This document shows positions 22,514 through 34,479 of a stretch of DNA of 64,000 nt, one piece after another. A model generated the notes under the pieces. The model did no database searches. It saw only the letters and a program-made list of their open reading frames with translations, and was not told where the DNA came from. Position numbers and translations under genes: made by a program. The DNA comes from Symsagittifera roscoffensis. Its lineage: Eukaryota; Xenacoelomorpha; Acoela; Convolutidae. How positions within the stretch are numbered: the first letter of the stretch is position 1; every line of letters starts with the position of its first letter. The stretch lies in the NCBI RefSeq assembly GCF_963678635.1, contig NC_087069.1, positions 45,801,448 to 45,865,447 on the forward strand, written 5' to 3'.

Positions 22514-22875
22514 TGAGTTAAGTGTGATGTGCATAACTCATAGAGTAATTATTCTTTTAAGTAATTAAGTAATCTTATTTTCGGCCGGATAGATTCGTGC
22601 AACTTCTTAGTCTAATATCAATCTTAATCTTACTTTTATATCTTCTAGTCTCAATAGATCTAGAGTATACTAGTTTGTTACGAGTCGGTCACTGGAGAAA
22701 GCAACTAAGTTCTAAGTTCAATTCAAATCTCTCTGATGCTGAAATTACAAGTAATTTCAGCACTTACAATTAAGTGGGTTGTTAGTTTGATGGAGTTTGG
22801 TTCGTCTTCAATATTTTATAAGGTTAAAATATATGAACAATAACCAATAAAAAATCTAGTTTAAATCTGGTTTCA
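22514..22875 (-). repeat. 5' LTR of element A (L2)
   Basis: 362 bp, minus-strand ends TGAAACCAGAT and CTTAACTCA. The PBS is directly downstream in sense orientation. It differs from L1 by substitutions and by replacement of the segment after GAGTAATT. It holds a perfect hairpin GCTGAAATTAC-AA-GTAATTTCAGC. Confidence 0.8.
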
Positions 22876-23939
22876 AATGTATTGATTGTAAAAGCGATTT
22901 AAGACTCGAAAGATAACATCCCAAAAAAAGGAACTAAATATTTCCAGCACAAGTTACGTTTTAACAATTTTATTTTAAATTTTTCTAAATTTTGTCAATT
23001 TTTGTTTCGGTTGGGACCTCTCAAGCCCGGGTGAGATACTTCAACTAATTTTTCTTCATTATAACAGGCTGTTAATAACAGCGGTACTCGTGCTTGTGGG
23101 TCTATTTCCAGCTACAATGAACCTAATTGCATGCCTCTTTTAATCTGACAGAATTATGGACACTGATTTCAACCGTTTCCCCTTGTCCGTTCGTTACAGT
23201 CAAAAACTTTTTGTCACTCATTGTTTTCATGTGACATTTCGCGAGCACTTATGAAGTTCAATCGTATGTTCTCATTGTAAATCAAGGATGTTTTCAATGG
23301 GTAATATTTTTAGATATAACTTTTGATTCGGGATCAAAATTTGATGCATCGAAAGCCAATAAAACGTGGCGACTGTCATTAAAGACGGCACTATTTAGAG
23401 ACTATATGCTTAAGTCCGATTTTGAAAACCAAAATCGTCTTCCAGAGAAAGCCAGTTATTCAGTATCCTTTGTTTTTCGACAATTTGTTGACATCTCCAA
23501 GGTTTTCCAACAACCATTGTTGTTGTCCTGAGCTCAAATTTGAAAAGATATTTCACCTGTGATCATTTTTCGTAAAGTTACGGGGGTTTAAAGATTGCCA
23601 TCGGGACAATTAACGCGCGGTATATTTCGCGCTATTAACGCGTAAGCGGAGAGTTAATCCGTCTTAGAAATCGTTCCAAATTGGTTGAAAGAAGCTTATT
23701 CGCCACAATTAATTTGTTACCAGCAGCGAAATCTATCCTTTTGTACTTTATATGGCGTGTGGGGGATGATTTTCATTTAAATTTAATCCTGAATCAGTGG
23801 GAAAGAAAACGTCAAAACAAGTTAAGGCGATGGTAGTAGTAAGGCGTCAATAGGAATTGAATGAATGGTGAATGAGAAACATGCAGCAAACTGAGGTCAG
23901 AAAAATTTTATAAGAGGACGTCAATAGCTCCTTCCTTGT
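22876..23939. other. Flank of element A, unrecognised
   Basis: No recognised gene. A 76-codon plus-strand frame (about 23298-23530) and a short minus-strand frame starting MSDKKFLTVTNGQGE (about 23089-23221) look mildly protein-like but are not identified. Near 23610-23645 the 9-mer ATTAACGCG occurs twice around GCGCGGTATATTTCGCGC. Repeated at 34480-35543. Confidence 0.4.
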
Positions 23940-24503
23940 TTGTTAAAAGACTTTTTCCGGGTGTTCCAGCTTGCTACTCCACCAAAGGGAATCAACAAGT
24001 TTTGGAAGAAATGGAGCGGGGCGTTCATGATAACTGAGGTGTATGAAGAGGGAATATGTTATAGGCCTAGTACAGGATGATACGTTTAGATAACATCACT
24101 ATAGCCGCACACTTACACAATATCAGGCCCAACCAGCAATCCATCATCGGAAAGTTTTTGCATTCCAGAAGACATGGGTAGAGTTTTTGTCTGATGATAC
24201 TTTTCGCATGCGAAGTCAACAAAAGAAGCAGACTGGATAAGAATGATGGAAATGAAATATTTGACGAGACTTAAGCAAAGCTGATGCTTAATCGTTTAAG
24301 TTGTACGCTATGTCTAATGAGTTGATCGAAGAGTATGACAACACGCTATCGTATGCAGGGGTGGGCTGGAGTCACCCAGAAGAGGATGAAGGACCAACGA
24401 ATACTGAAACTGATCTAGTTTTCGGGATGCAGAGCAGACAAAGCAACAGGGTAGGGCCTGTCAAGCAATATTATAATTATGGAGCACCACATGAACGATA
24501 ACT
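23940..24503 (+). pseudogene. Integrase C-terminal relic of a second gypsy element
   Basis: Plus-strand reading gives KGINKFWKKWSGAFMITEV followed by YEEGICYRPSTG, the pattern of the GPY/F-type module at the end of Ty3/gypsy integrases. About 250 bp on, the frame 24301-24501 ends QSRQSNRVGPVKQYYNYGAP, like the basic tail of gypsy Pol proteins. The orientation is opposite to element A and the sequence unrelated to it, so this is another family. Stops between the two parts show decay. Copy 2 is at 35544-36107. Confidence 0.5.
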
Positions 24504-24782
24504 CACAAACTAAAGAGTAGTGGAATTACTCATTTAGGTGAATACTGATCATGATTTAAAGCTCGAGAGCATGCAGAACTTCAGGAATTAAACCAACCAC
24601 TCGCCCTGGGATAACCAAGACGGAGCCTTGTTCATACCGGCGTCAAACCTCAACTCATGAGCGGACTAGCGAATGACAGAGACGTCGATGGATATTTTTA
24701 TCCGCTTAGTGGGGATAGGACTTACTCACACTAAAATTTTTTCAACCAAATATAAAAAGTTGTAAGAGTAAAAAGTGAATTA

Positions 24783-25157
24783 GTGACACAAAAAAAGGCC
24801 GTAAAAGCGGTCATGAGGAGCATTATTTTAAACTACTTGCTTAAATTTTGGGCACTGAGGAACTCTCATACATCGATTAAAAAACAAAGAGACTCATGCA
24901 CCATGGTAACGGAGAAGCATTACGTAGATCCTGAAATTTGGTCGTGTCACTGGAAGTTTGAGATAGTTTTCGGTAGAAAGATGAGTAAAGACTCTCTCAT
25001 TTGTATGGTATACAACCCAAATAGAGGTTTTTGCATCCATTTGAACTATAAAGAGAAATACATGCATGCTTTTCTGATACCGACAATGAAGTTCACCTGC
25101 ACAAAAGTTAAACTTTTTAGCTTAGTAAATTTTAGACATCTTGATAATACAGGATGA
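24783..25157 (+). CDS. Hypothetical 124-codon ORF
   Basis: Frame starting MTQKKAVKAVMRSI, with five Cys residues and several aromatic residues and no clear membrane segment. It follows the gypsy integrase relic by ~280 bp in the same direction, so it may be a 3' remnant of that element. No family is recognised and no diverged homologue exists in the window, only the near-identical copy at 36387-36761. A chance frame is possible. Confidence 0.25.
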   Translation: MTQKKAVKAVMRSIILNYLLKFWALRNSHTSIKKQRDSCTMVTEKHYVDPEIWSCHWKFEIVFGRKMSKDSLICMVYNPNRGFCIHLNYKEKYMHAFLIPTMKFTCTKVKLFSLVNFRHLDNTG

Positions 25158-26076
25158 GCATATGATATAAGCACTTGATCATCGACAATTTAGACTAATA
25201 AAATAAAAAGATTTGAGAGTTTTGGATATTAAAGTTTTAGTTATAATTTTAGGTTTTAATTTAATTTTCAAAAAAGATTGGATTAAATATCTTTTTTTGA
25301 ATTTTTCAGGGTGATTTGTTTTTAATTTTGTTTTGTGAATTAGAACCATTTGTAGTGTAAACTTTAATTGGCGAATTTGGGTGCCTCAGTAACCATAACA
25401 CTTGATATGTTATAAGATGTTTTAGATGAAGATTTCTAAAGCAAACGTTTAATTAACCTTTTGAAAGTAGAAAACAAGAAAAAGTGAAGCTTCGATGAGA
25501 ATAATAGACTTCTAGTTTTTTAAATCTTGTTTAACCGAAATTGATAACATTTTTTCAATCGAATCGAAATAACAATCAACAAGAAGAGAAGAATAATTTA
25601 TACGAATTAGTGGTTCGCGCCGGAGCTTAGATGAAACCGGCGATAGATGCGACCCATCCTAGCTGATCGATTAAGACGTCAACAGCAATCCATCAACAGC
25701 GATACCAATCGCAGTGTGATATCGCAATAAACACTGCAATCGGAAAATCATCCTCATTTTTGCATGCGTAATTGGTCTCGCAGTTGACTAATTATCGGTA
25801 AGAGAAAAATTATTCAGCTTCAATTTTGCTAGTCAAAGCTGCCGTGAACGTGCAAAAACCTCGTCCCAAGCCTCTCTGACCTCGCTTTGGGTCACTCATA
25901 GGACTGTGTTGATCCTATCCTGGAAAAACTAACTGGATCCTGCAAATCAGCGCTCAGTTGTCGATTCTCTGAATACTTGGTTGCTAAAGGCGTAGAGCAT
26001 TGTGGTCCAAAAAAGTTCGCTCCCCTTGTCACTCAAGCGTATGTTTGTGGTCGAAAAATAGTGTCCATATCGCAGA
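25158..26076. other. Unrecognised flank, copy 1
   Basis: No gene, repeat or RNA recognised. Base composition becomes less AT-rich after about 25600. The same DNA at 36762-37680 continues uninterrupted into 37681 onward, which shows that copy 2 keeps the ancestral right-hand join. Confidence 0.4.
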
Positions 26077-26354
26077 TGGTTTAATGATTTAATGTTTTGT
26101 GGTATTTCAACTGTTGTCTTTCTTGTTAACAATTCGGGTGGTGTATTTCTACTAAGAGTATCTGGTAGTGCAAGATTTTTTCCTGCTGTCCATACTATGT
26201 GTAAGTTGGGAAATTTCATTAAAATTAAATTAAATCTGTAAACTCTATGGTTTGGGTTCAATTTCTGTGTGAATAGAAATATTATGGGTTCATGATCTGT
26301 TAAAAAGACTGTGAGATGTTTTGATCCAAAACAAACCATATTCTGTAAGAGCAT
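25947..26354 (-). CDS. Chimeric ORF created at the duplication junction
   Basis: 135 codons. The first ~87 are the RNase H C-terminal segment of element A (through EIPQNIKS). The last ~48 (LNHLRYGHYFSTTNIR...) read across the junction into antisense flank. The unduplicated form does not exist elsewhere in the window. It lacks the RNase H start and is very unlikely to be functional. Confidence 0.5.
   Translation of the reverse strand: MLLQNMVCFGSKHLTVFLTDHEPIIFLFTQKLNPNHRVYRFNLILMKFPNLHIVWTAGKNLALPDTLSRNTPPELLTRKTTVEIPQNIKSLNHLRYGHYFSTTNIRLSDKGSELFWTTMLYAFSNQVFRESTTER
26077..26082. other. 6-bp filler at tandem duplication junction
   Basis: TGGTTT lies between the end of unit 1 (...ATATCGCAGA) and the start of unit 2 (AATGATTTAATG). 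It belongs to neither flank. With the next bases it reads TTTAATGATTTAATG, so TTT may have been templated by the nearby TTTAATG. Fillers like this are typical of end joining or template switching. Confidence 0.8.
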
Positions 26355-27564
26355 ATTTTATGGCTGGGCATTCTCTCATAAGCGTAGAGAGTCTTAGTTC
26401 AGCTTGAGTAAATCGGCAGGAATTTGCTGAAATGTGATTCATTTTATTTGTTCCATTGTGAGAATGTAACAGTGCTGCACTGATGCCAAAATTTGAAGCA
26501 TCGCACAATGCATAAAATGGTTGATCGGGATCTGGAGTAGTGCTTGAAATTTGTTCTGTGAGAAGTTTTTTGGTTTCTTCAAATGGTGTTTGGTGTTCTG
26601 TTGTCCATTAAAAACTGTTTTGTTGTCTAAGAACGTTGTTGAATGGTCGTAACTATAGTTGCATTTTTTATACGCATTTACTTAAGAAGTTCAACATTCC
26701 AAGAAATTCTTGGATTTTCTTTTTGTTAGATGGTGGTTGAAGTTTTTGGATTGCATCTATGCGAGATTTCAATGGACTTATGGTGTTTCTTTCTATAATG
26801 TTTCCAAGAAATTTTACACGTGTTAGAAAAAATGTGGTTTTTCTGGGGCTGCTTTCAAGTTTTCGTTTTGTAATATTTGATGATATTTTTCTGAAAAAGT
26901 GAACCTTTCTTCTTTGGTTTGTGATTGCATGAAAACATCGTCTAAATATAAGATTGCGTTTTTCTTGACTATGAGTGGTCTGAAAATCTTACTCATGAAT
27001 GCTGAAAAAACTGCTGGTCCTATGGAGATACCATAGAAAAATCTATTGAGATCATACTGCTGATTTCCGATAACAAATTGGGTTAATCGTCGTGATTGTT
27101 CGTCTAACGGCATTTGATTATATGCACTACTCATGTCTGCTGTTGTGAAATATTTACTGTTTATTTTTGTTAGAACTACTTGAATTGGTTCAATGGGTCA
27201 GTTACATTTAGATTCATCAATAAGTGAATTGAGATATCTAGCATCTAGAACTTTTTTTAATGATTCTACTTTGGCTAGAATGCTAACAGGATTGATGAAT
27301 GTGTTTTCTTTTGGCTGTTATTCGTTGGTTACTAGAGAAATGATTTCAAATTGCTCTAGTATGTCTTATAATCTATTAACTTTGTCGTGTAAATAAATAG
27401 TTACTTTAATTGCTCCTTGTTTTTTGAAAACTGCATCAGGTTTTAAAGGCAGGTGTAGTGCTGAATTTACTTTTCCAACGTCAAATTTAGATGTTGCATA
27501 ATTTTTTGAGGTATTTTAATAGTAAATCGGCTAATTTTTCAAATTCATTTTGTGTTACTTGAGA
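26083..27564 (-). pseudogene. RT and RNase H, copy 2
   Basis: Duplicate of 14479-15960. The YLDD box is intact at 26937-26948. The RNase H piece starts MCDASNFGISAALL at 26508. The connection and integrase that should follow are cut off by the junction at 26083. Confidence 0.8.
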
Positions 27565-28794
27565 GTGTTGAAAATTGAACATTGTCAAGAATGTTTGTTG
27601 TTCTTTCGTGTATTTTGATATTTTAAAAGTTGGTTTGAGATAAGGTGTTTTTGTGAAATAACATTTGTTTCATTTTTCATTACTCATTGTAATATTTATC
27701 GATAATTCTTCGTCAAGAATTGTTGACTGGCATATATCTAATAGTTGTAATATATTATTTACTCTATACGCTACTTCTTTTGTGGGAGAAGTTGTCGCGT
27801 TTGTTTCACAATAACCTAAAAGTCCTAGAGGTAGGGTTATTTTGTATGGTGAATTGTCGTAGACATATAAGGAAATGATGTCTGAATTTGAGTTTTCATT
27901 TACTTGATAAATGAGATTGTTACTCGAAAAGTTTTATGAATTGGTCTGAATTCAAGGTCAGACACATAGAGATGTTGCCTGTTTTGAATTTGTCATATTG
28001 ACAGACTTGTTTGATTGGGAATTCATAAATATAACCTGAGAGTGGTTTTAGGTCTTTCCGTGCTTTATTGTATATAGGATAAAAATTTGAGAGAAGTGGT
28101 GGTTCTTTGTTTATTCTTTCAAAGAATGTTAAAGCTTTGTTATGCATTCATGTATATATATCTTTTATTTTGATTTCGTTGTCTAAAATATTAATAGTTG
28201 GTATATATTTACTTATAAATGGAATTCCGATGACGTTGTGTTTTATATCTGTGATATGGAAGGTTTGCTTGAATGGTTTGTTCAAGAGTTTGTTTTGTTC
28301 CATTGTTTTAGTGGGAACAAGGAAAAGTTGGATTTTTAGGTAGTTTGTTAAAGTTGAGCCTTGTGCTGTGGCTAATCTGCTTGCTCTCTTTAAAGGTATT
28401 AGTTTCGGATGAAAAATTTTCATTTCATTCCAAGTGGGAATGTTAATAATGTTTGATTCTGCTGCGGAATCTATTGAAAAATCAATTTCAAGATCTGGTG
28501 GTATAAATTCTTTGCTTTTTGGACTTTCTAAGATGAATGGATCTGTCCAATTTTTTCTCTTAGTGGTTCGTTTGGTACGTTTTGGTAAATGTGTTTTGTA
28601 CTGGAACATGGTACAGGTTTTTCTACAGATTCGATTAATGTCGTTGCTTCTTGTGCTAGTTGCTCTATTGTTTTGTTTTTACTTCTAGGTCTTGTATAAA
28701 AATTTAAAAGAAGGTCTGTATGATTGTCATAGATATGGGAATGAAATGGTTGTTTGTACGTAAGTGGTTCGTAGTGATTTGCAACATTTATCAT
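27565..28794 (-). pseudogene. Protease and linker, copy 2
   Basis: Duplicate of 15961-17190. The protease frame 28148-28609 keeps FSIDSAAES and is uninterrupted. One substitution inside the protease-RT linker or RT region separates the copies only outside the sense protease frame. Confidence 0.75.
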
Positions 28795-31700
28795 GATAAT
28801 TGAGATTGCATTTTCTGTATCGCTTTACTGTCTGTGGATTCGCAATTGATTCGCAATGTGATTCAATTGTAATTCTGTACTTTCTGTGTTATCGATACCA
28901 TGGCGGTCTGAACTGACTTCTTCAGTTGTTTGTACTTGATTTATTTGTCTTTGATGTTTTGGCATTTTGCTTCTACATTTGTTTTGAGAATCTGGATAAT
29001 GTGTGTTATTCCTCTGGGTTGACTGAGAATAGTTTCTTTGTCTATTGCTATAGTTCGAATTTCTTTTTTATGAATTATCGCGCGACCTATTTTGATAATT
29101 GTTGTAATTAGAGCTTTGATAATTTGATCTGTTGCTAGAATAATTTCGTGATCTATTGTTTTGATATTTTTGATTTCGATTATTTGAGTAGCTTTATTCC
29201 TCTTGTTGGAATAATTTCTATTTCTATGGTACGAAGAATTTCTTGATCTATCATTGGAAAAGTATCTGTTCCTAGACTGTGAATGAGAACTGGTTTCAAA
29301 CGAAAATTCTGGTCGGTTTAAATTCGATCGTGAATAGTTGTTTCGATACTGGTTATTTCGACTATTTGATCGACTATATCTGTTCTGTGAGAAATCTCGT
29401 GAATTTCTTGGGTTTGGTGATCGTCCTCTGTAGTTGGGATTATTAGGTCATTGATTTCTAGACTAATTTGGGTTATTTGGAAGTGGTTTTCTAGAACTAT
29501 TGTTTCTGTGAATTTTTTTAAGGTAATTTTTGATCTTTCTTCATGTACTGATGAAATGATTAGTTTGGTTCTCTGTACTTTTGTGGTTTATTCTGATTTT
29601 TTTTGATGTTTTTGTCTGCATTCAGCAATGCTGTTTCTGTGTCTTCGGCAAAAGTTACATCATTTTTTGAACAATGGTTTACCTTTAAAAGTTGGGTTTT
29701 TTTTCATAAATATTTAAAATTTCAGTGATTTTTTCTGATAAATCTGTATCTGAGTCTTGTAAATTTTTTTTTGTGTAGTAGTGGTTTGAATGTTATTTAC
29801 ATATTGCAGCATGAGATTTTTTGTTTCTTCTAGTTTCATGGTGACTGCTTGTTCTAATTCATCAACTAGATTTCTAAAGTCTAAATCTGGTTCTCGAATT
29901 GAGGAAGGATGTGATGCTGTCTTTTTGATTGCTATTTTTCTGAGTTAAGGTGTTGGAGTCATGATTAAGATTTCTGTCGTTTTTGGATTTTTATAATCAT
30001 GAGTTTTGAGTGATTATGCTTTTCGGATTAGTTTTTCAATTCTTACTGCGAGTTGTTTATTCGTTTCATTTGGTAGTCTACGAATTTCATTGCATAAAAC
30101 TCTGTGATCTTATTTGTTTCTTTCAGAGTCAAACATTTTTGAAACATCTTGTGTGAATCTTTTCCAATCTGATTTTATATCTATAGGTAAAACTGAAAAC
30201 CTTTTTTGGGCTGCGCCATCAACTGTGGTTTGGATTAACGCTGTGCGTCGATGTATCCAGTTTTGATAAAGTGGCGTAATTACTGATTCAGGTCCTATAT
30301 TTAAAATTAGATTTGCTGTGACTGCGTTCAGATAATCTTCTACAGAGTATTCTGGGTCTGTGCCTGGGAATATCATTAGCGGTTTATTTGATGATATTGA
30401 TGATCCACCCATTAGGTATGGATTCATAGTCATCTGTACTGATTCTGCGGCAATTGGCTTTCGCGAAAAATTTTAAGTTGTCTTTTTGTTATTTCGTGTT
30501 GTTGTAAATAAAATGGCATTGGAGTTTTATTATGCGTTTGAGTTGGTTGATCAGATTGTGTACTACTTGGGTTTTGTGATTTAAAATTATTATTTTGGGA
30601 TGTTTGAATTGGTCTAGGTTGTCCTATTTGTTCTTCTCGTTTATATGGTTCAAAAATATCTGGTTGATCTATGTTGTAAAACGAGGTCTCTGGTTTTGAT
30701 AAAATCAATGATGATTCTGATTATAATGTTCCTCAACATCTGATAGAAAACAATTAGCTGTATAATAAGGTGTTTGATGTCTAGTGTGATTTCGTTGTGT
30801 ATTATTTTTAGTCTGTTGAAAAAATGGGTTTTTTTTTACAGTTTGATCGTGTGAATTTTGCGGGTAGTCATTAAAATTTTTTGAGTTTGTTGATAGTTGG
30901 TGTAAATTTTGGCTTTGTGAGAATCAATGGTTTTGAGTGTTTGTACAAGAGGATTTAGTTTTTTTGTGGTCTATTTACGTAGTTGTAATTTTGTTCTGCA
31001 AAAAAAAATTTTTTGTTTTTGTGTTGGTGCAAATTTTTTGATAATCCAATTGCGTGTACTTTGGAATAACAGAGGGTTTTACTGTAGATTGTAACGTTAC
31101 CTGTGGTATTGTTAGGTTTTTTGGTCTTGGAGTTGTAGGATTTGGATGTATGGGTGAGATAATTTGTTGTGTTGTAGTTGTTATTGTCTCAACTATTTCT
31201 TTATTTACAAAATTTGATGGAGTTTGTATATCCCGCTGTGTGAGATTCTAGTTCCGTTTAAGTCTTCTTGTTGTATAAAAGTTGAATTTGAACTATTGTT
31301 TCCTGTTGCATCGTGAAGAAATGAATTATAGTTTAAAGGTGTTGAGTCAACAGTGAGTGCATTTATTTTAACATAATCGTTGTGAATTGAAACTGTGCTC
31401 ATTGCTTGACTTGATATATCTGTCGGTTTATTCACAAATAACACATGAGACCATTCAGGGTCCCAAACATAATCTGATTTTTCTGCTAGGACAGTTTCAT
31501 CATTTGTAATTTGTCGTCTAAAACTTCATATTGGTGAAATAAATCAACATTATGTGTAAAATAATCAATTATAAACCATGCTAAGATTTTTTGTAAATTG
31601 TGTTCAACATGTTGCGTGATATCGTTCCTGTTAAATTTTCACAGATTGCGTTTAAAAATTCGGAGAATGTCGAAATTTCGTGTCTTACAGTTGTATATCG

Positions 31701-32163
31701 AGATGTTTGAACTGGTGAATCTCCTTGAGATTCTTTTCTTTCCAATATAGATAAATAGCTATAAATAGTTGAAAATACGTCATTAATGAGTTTTGAATTT
31801 CCTCTTTGTGAGTTTGGCTGTTGTATATCTTTTATAAATTCTGTGAATACTTTTGAAAAATCAATATTTACATCATCTAGTTGAATTAGATATCTACCAT
31901 GAAATGTATTTGGTGAACTGATTTCTATGGCATAAATTCCGTACTGTTGTGTAATGTTATAAATTCCTTTTAGATAGTGGTCAAGGATTTGGTTTTTTGA
32001 TGTTTACTTCTGGAAGTTCTCTTTTACATGGACTATCTCCTTTTTCAAATATTTTTGCGGCTTAATTTTCACAAAATTGTATTTGTCCTCTATCTCCAGC
32101 TAGTGGGCTTACAAAAATTGTGAGAATGGAGTTTTCTTCTTGGTTTTCTTCACTTTGAATCAT
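28795..32163 (-). pseudogene. gag, copy 2
   Basis: Duplicate of 17191-20559 with the same stops, shifts and decayed zinc knuckle (29618-29659). Capsid core frames are 30110-30433 and 30430-30708; the spacer piece is 31205-31444. The G/T difference at 29518 lies in the nucleocapsid part. Confidence 0.65.
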
Positions 32164-34097
32164 TATTGTTTTTTATGACTGTTAGTATTTAATTTTCAAC
32201 GTGTTTTATTGGTTAAATCCAATTGTGTCAGCGTACTGGTTTGTTTTTATATGTCTTTTTTATTCTTCGCTTTCCTTTTTTTGATGACTGTGATGTAGTT
32301 TCTGGGTCAGAGAAATATAAATTATTGTTAAATTGGTGATTTTTTTTATCGAGTCTTTCAATTTGTGAAGTTATTGTATTTCACTGGTTTTTGATTCGGA
32401 GACTGCGTTTCTTCGCTTTGAAAATCGTTTTTGAATGATTTGTTTTTGTTTGCTTTTAATTTTCTTTGTAAATGTTTGTCGTTTTGTTCTTATGTATCCC
32501 ATTGTTTGTCTGTGTGGTGTGATAACAAGATCGTATCTTTCGTCGTTAATTATACAGTCGTGTAGTATAATTGTTTGTTAATTTCCTAATTTGTCTCTTG
32601 ACATAAGGTTTAGGATGATGGATGCAAGATTGGGATTAGTGATTTCTAATGTTTGAAACTGTTAGTTCTTACTTTTTTTCGTGGTTAGCTTAACTTGGAT
32701 CGTATATTTTCGGGTTGGAAAAAAACATATATCGGTTCGTCAGAAAGACGTTTACTTTCTCGTGGATAATTCTAAGGTAAGATAGACTTACCTAATTTTA
32801 CTTAGGGGTATTGATTTGTGATCAAGGGTTGGATACTTGTCAATCAATTCACAAGGTTCAGGTATAATTAGAATGCACATTTTTGTTTGGTTAGCTTAAT
32901 TTGGGTCATGTATTGTAGGGTTGGAGAGAAGAGTATCTATCGATTCGTGAGAATGGTTTTTATTTTCTCGTGGCTAGTCTAAGTTAAGGTGTTAACTTGC
33001 TTTATCTAACCTAGGGGTATTTTTTTGTGATCAAGGGTTGGAGAATAGTAAATCGATCCATAAGGTTCAGGTATATTTAGAACGCAAGTAGTTCGTTAGA
33101 TACTATTTTACACTTACTAAGTTTAAGTATTATCCTGGGTCAGCTAAGAGGGGGGATCAAGTGAAGGATGAATAACCGAAGTGCTTCACTGTTTATCTTA
33201 ATTAGAATGGTTAATTTTTTTTTTGAAAATTTTCTGTTAGCCCTGGGTCTTGAGTAAGGGCTGGATAGTGAATTAATGTTTGAGGTCGTGAGACACTTGG
33301 TAATTTGTGAGGGGGGAACAAAATTGTTCTATTTGATCCAAGGATAAGCCTTGATGATCAGGATATAAAATTGATTAAACTTAAATTCAATTCAAGTGAA
33401 TTTTTTAAAAAAGGTCCAAGGGAGGCCTTGATGATCTGTTGTTTAAAATAAGTTTAGTTCAAGTGAAAACAAGGATAAGCCTTGACAATTTAGGTAAAAA
33501 TTTAAGTGAAAGAGAAAGATTAAGTTTTAGTTTTGATGATGTTAGTAGTTTTTGAAGTTTGCTGTTCTGTTTTAGGGGATGAAGCTGGGATGAAGAAATG
33601 ATTCATATATACTAACAATTTGTTTTTATACTAACTTAATTTTGTATTTTTATATTCAATAAATTTTTTTTAATGATTTTTTTAAATTTTTTGCAGATTT
33701 TTGAGGAGAACGGCAAGAGATGTTTTTATCAGTCAATATTGTACAATTATTAAGTTTAGCGACTGTAATGTATTTATCGTCGAAAGATTTTCTTTAAAGA
33801 TGCTGTGTCAGTAAAAAAAATCTAAATTAACTGCTAGTGAAATTCTAAATATTAAAAGTTTGAGTTGGCTTTTGCCGTACGATCATGAAACTTAAGTGTA
33901 AATTTTGTTCTAGTCGTATGTCGTCTCTTGTCCGAGGTTTTCTTCCAATACCGGGTAGTTCTCGTATTGTTCAGAATATTGGCTCTGATCTATTGAGTCG
34001 TAGAGACATTTCAATTAAATTGTTGGCATGTAAGGTTGTTATATTCTAATCTAATGTTCTGGTTAGTTCTAATCTAAGTTGCTTAAGTTCTTGTTCG
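32164..34097 (-). other. 5' leader, copy 2
   Basis: Duplicate of 20560-22493, including the ~207-bp repeat (32675-33089) and the three hairpins. No gene. Confidence 0.5.
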
Positions 34098-34115
34098 AGA
34101 CTTTTGGTCGCACCA
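34098..34115 (-). promoter_or_regulatory. Primer binding site, copy 2
   Basis: Same TGGTGCGACCAAAAGTCT on the minus strand, two bases from LTR L3. Confidence 0.65.
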
Positions 34116-34117
34116 GA

Positions 34118-34479
34118 TGAGTTAAGTGTGATGTGCATAACTCATAGAGTAATTATTCTTTTAAGTAATTAAGTAATCTTATTTTCGGCCGGATAGATTC
34201 GTGCAACTTCTTAGTCTAATATCAATCTTAATCTTACTTTTATATCTCCTAGTCTCAATAGATCTAGAGTATACTAGTTTGTTACGAGTCGGTCACTGGA
34301 GAAAGCAACTAAGTTCTAAGTTCAATTCAAATCTCTCTGATGCTGAAATTACAAGTAATTTCAGCACTTACAATTAAGTGGGTTGTTAGTTTGATGGAGT
34401 TTGGTTCGTCTTCAATATTTTATAAGGTTAAAATATATGAACAATAACCAATAAAAAATCTAGTTTAAATCTGGTTTCA
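34118..34479 (-). repeat. 5' LTR, copy 2 (L3)
   Basis: Duplicate of L2 with one T/C difference at 34248. It is not a separate insertion; it came with the 11.6 kb unit. Confidence 0.85.

Larger units (their letters stand above)
3635..22875 (-). mobile_element. Giant Ty3/gypsy LTR retrotransposon, element A (~19.2 kb)
   Basis: A minus-strand element bounded by related LTRs at 3635-4013 (3') and 22514-22875 (5'). In sense order it carries leader, gag, protease, RT, RNase H, integrase, ORF3, env-like gene, ORF5, ORF6 and a 3' non-coding region. The protease-RT-RNase H-integrase order is that of Ty3/gypsy. The length is about twice that of ordinary family members; the excess lies in the long leader and gag and in ~6.2 kb of post-pol genes. 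Every gene carries stops or frameshifts. The two LTRs differ by very roughly 10% plus indels, so the insertion is old. No clear target duplication is visible (CAAAG before 3635, AATGT after 22875). Confidence 0.8.
14479..26076. repeat. 11.6 kb tandem duplication, unit 1
   Basis: 11,598 bp matching 26083-37680 at a constant offset of 11,604. I found four substitutions by eye (15730/27334, 17914/29518, about 22422/34026, 22644/34248) and no indels, so identity is near 99.96%. The unit runs from within the element A RNase H, through RT, protease, gag, leader and 5' LTR, and 3.2 kb into the flank. Confidence 0.95.

Noticed and set aside
23605-23650. TTAACGCG/CGCG motif as a MITE end
   Set aside because: Direct rather than inverted repeats and no flanking duplication.
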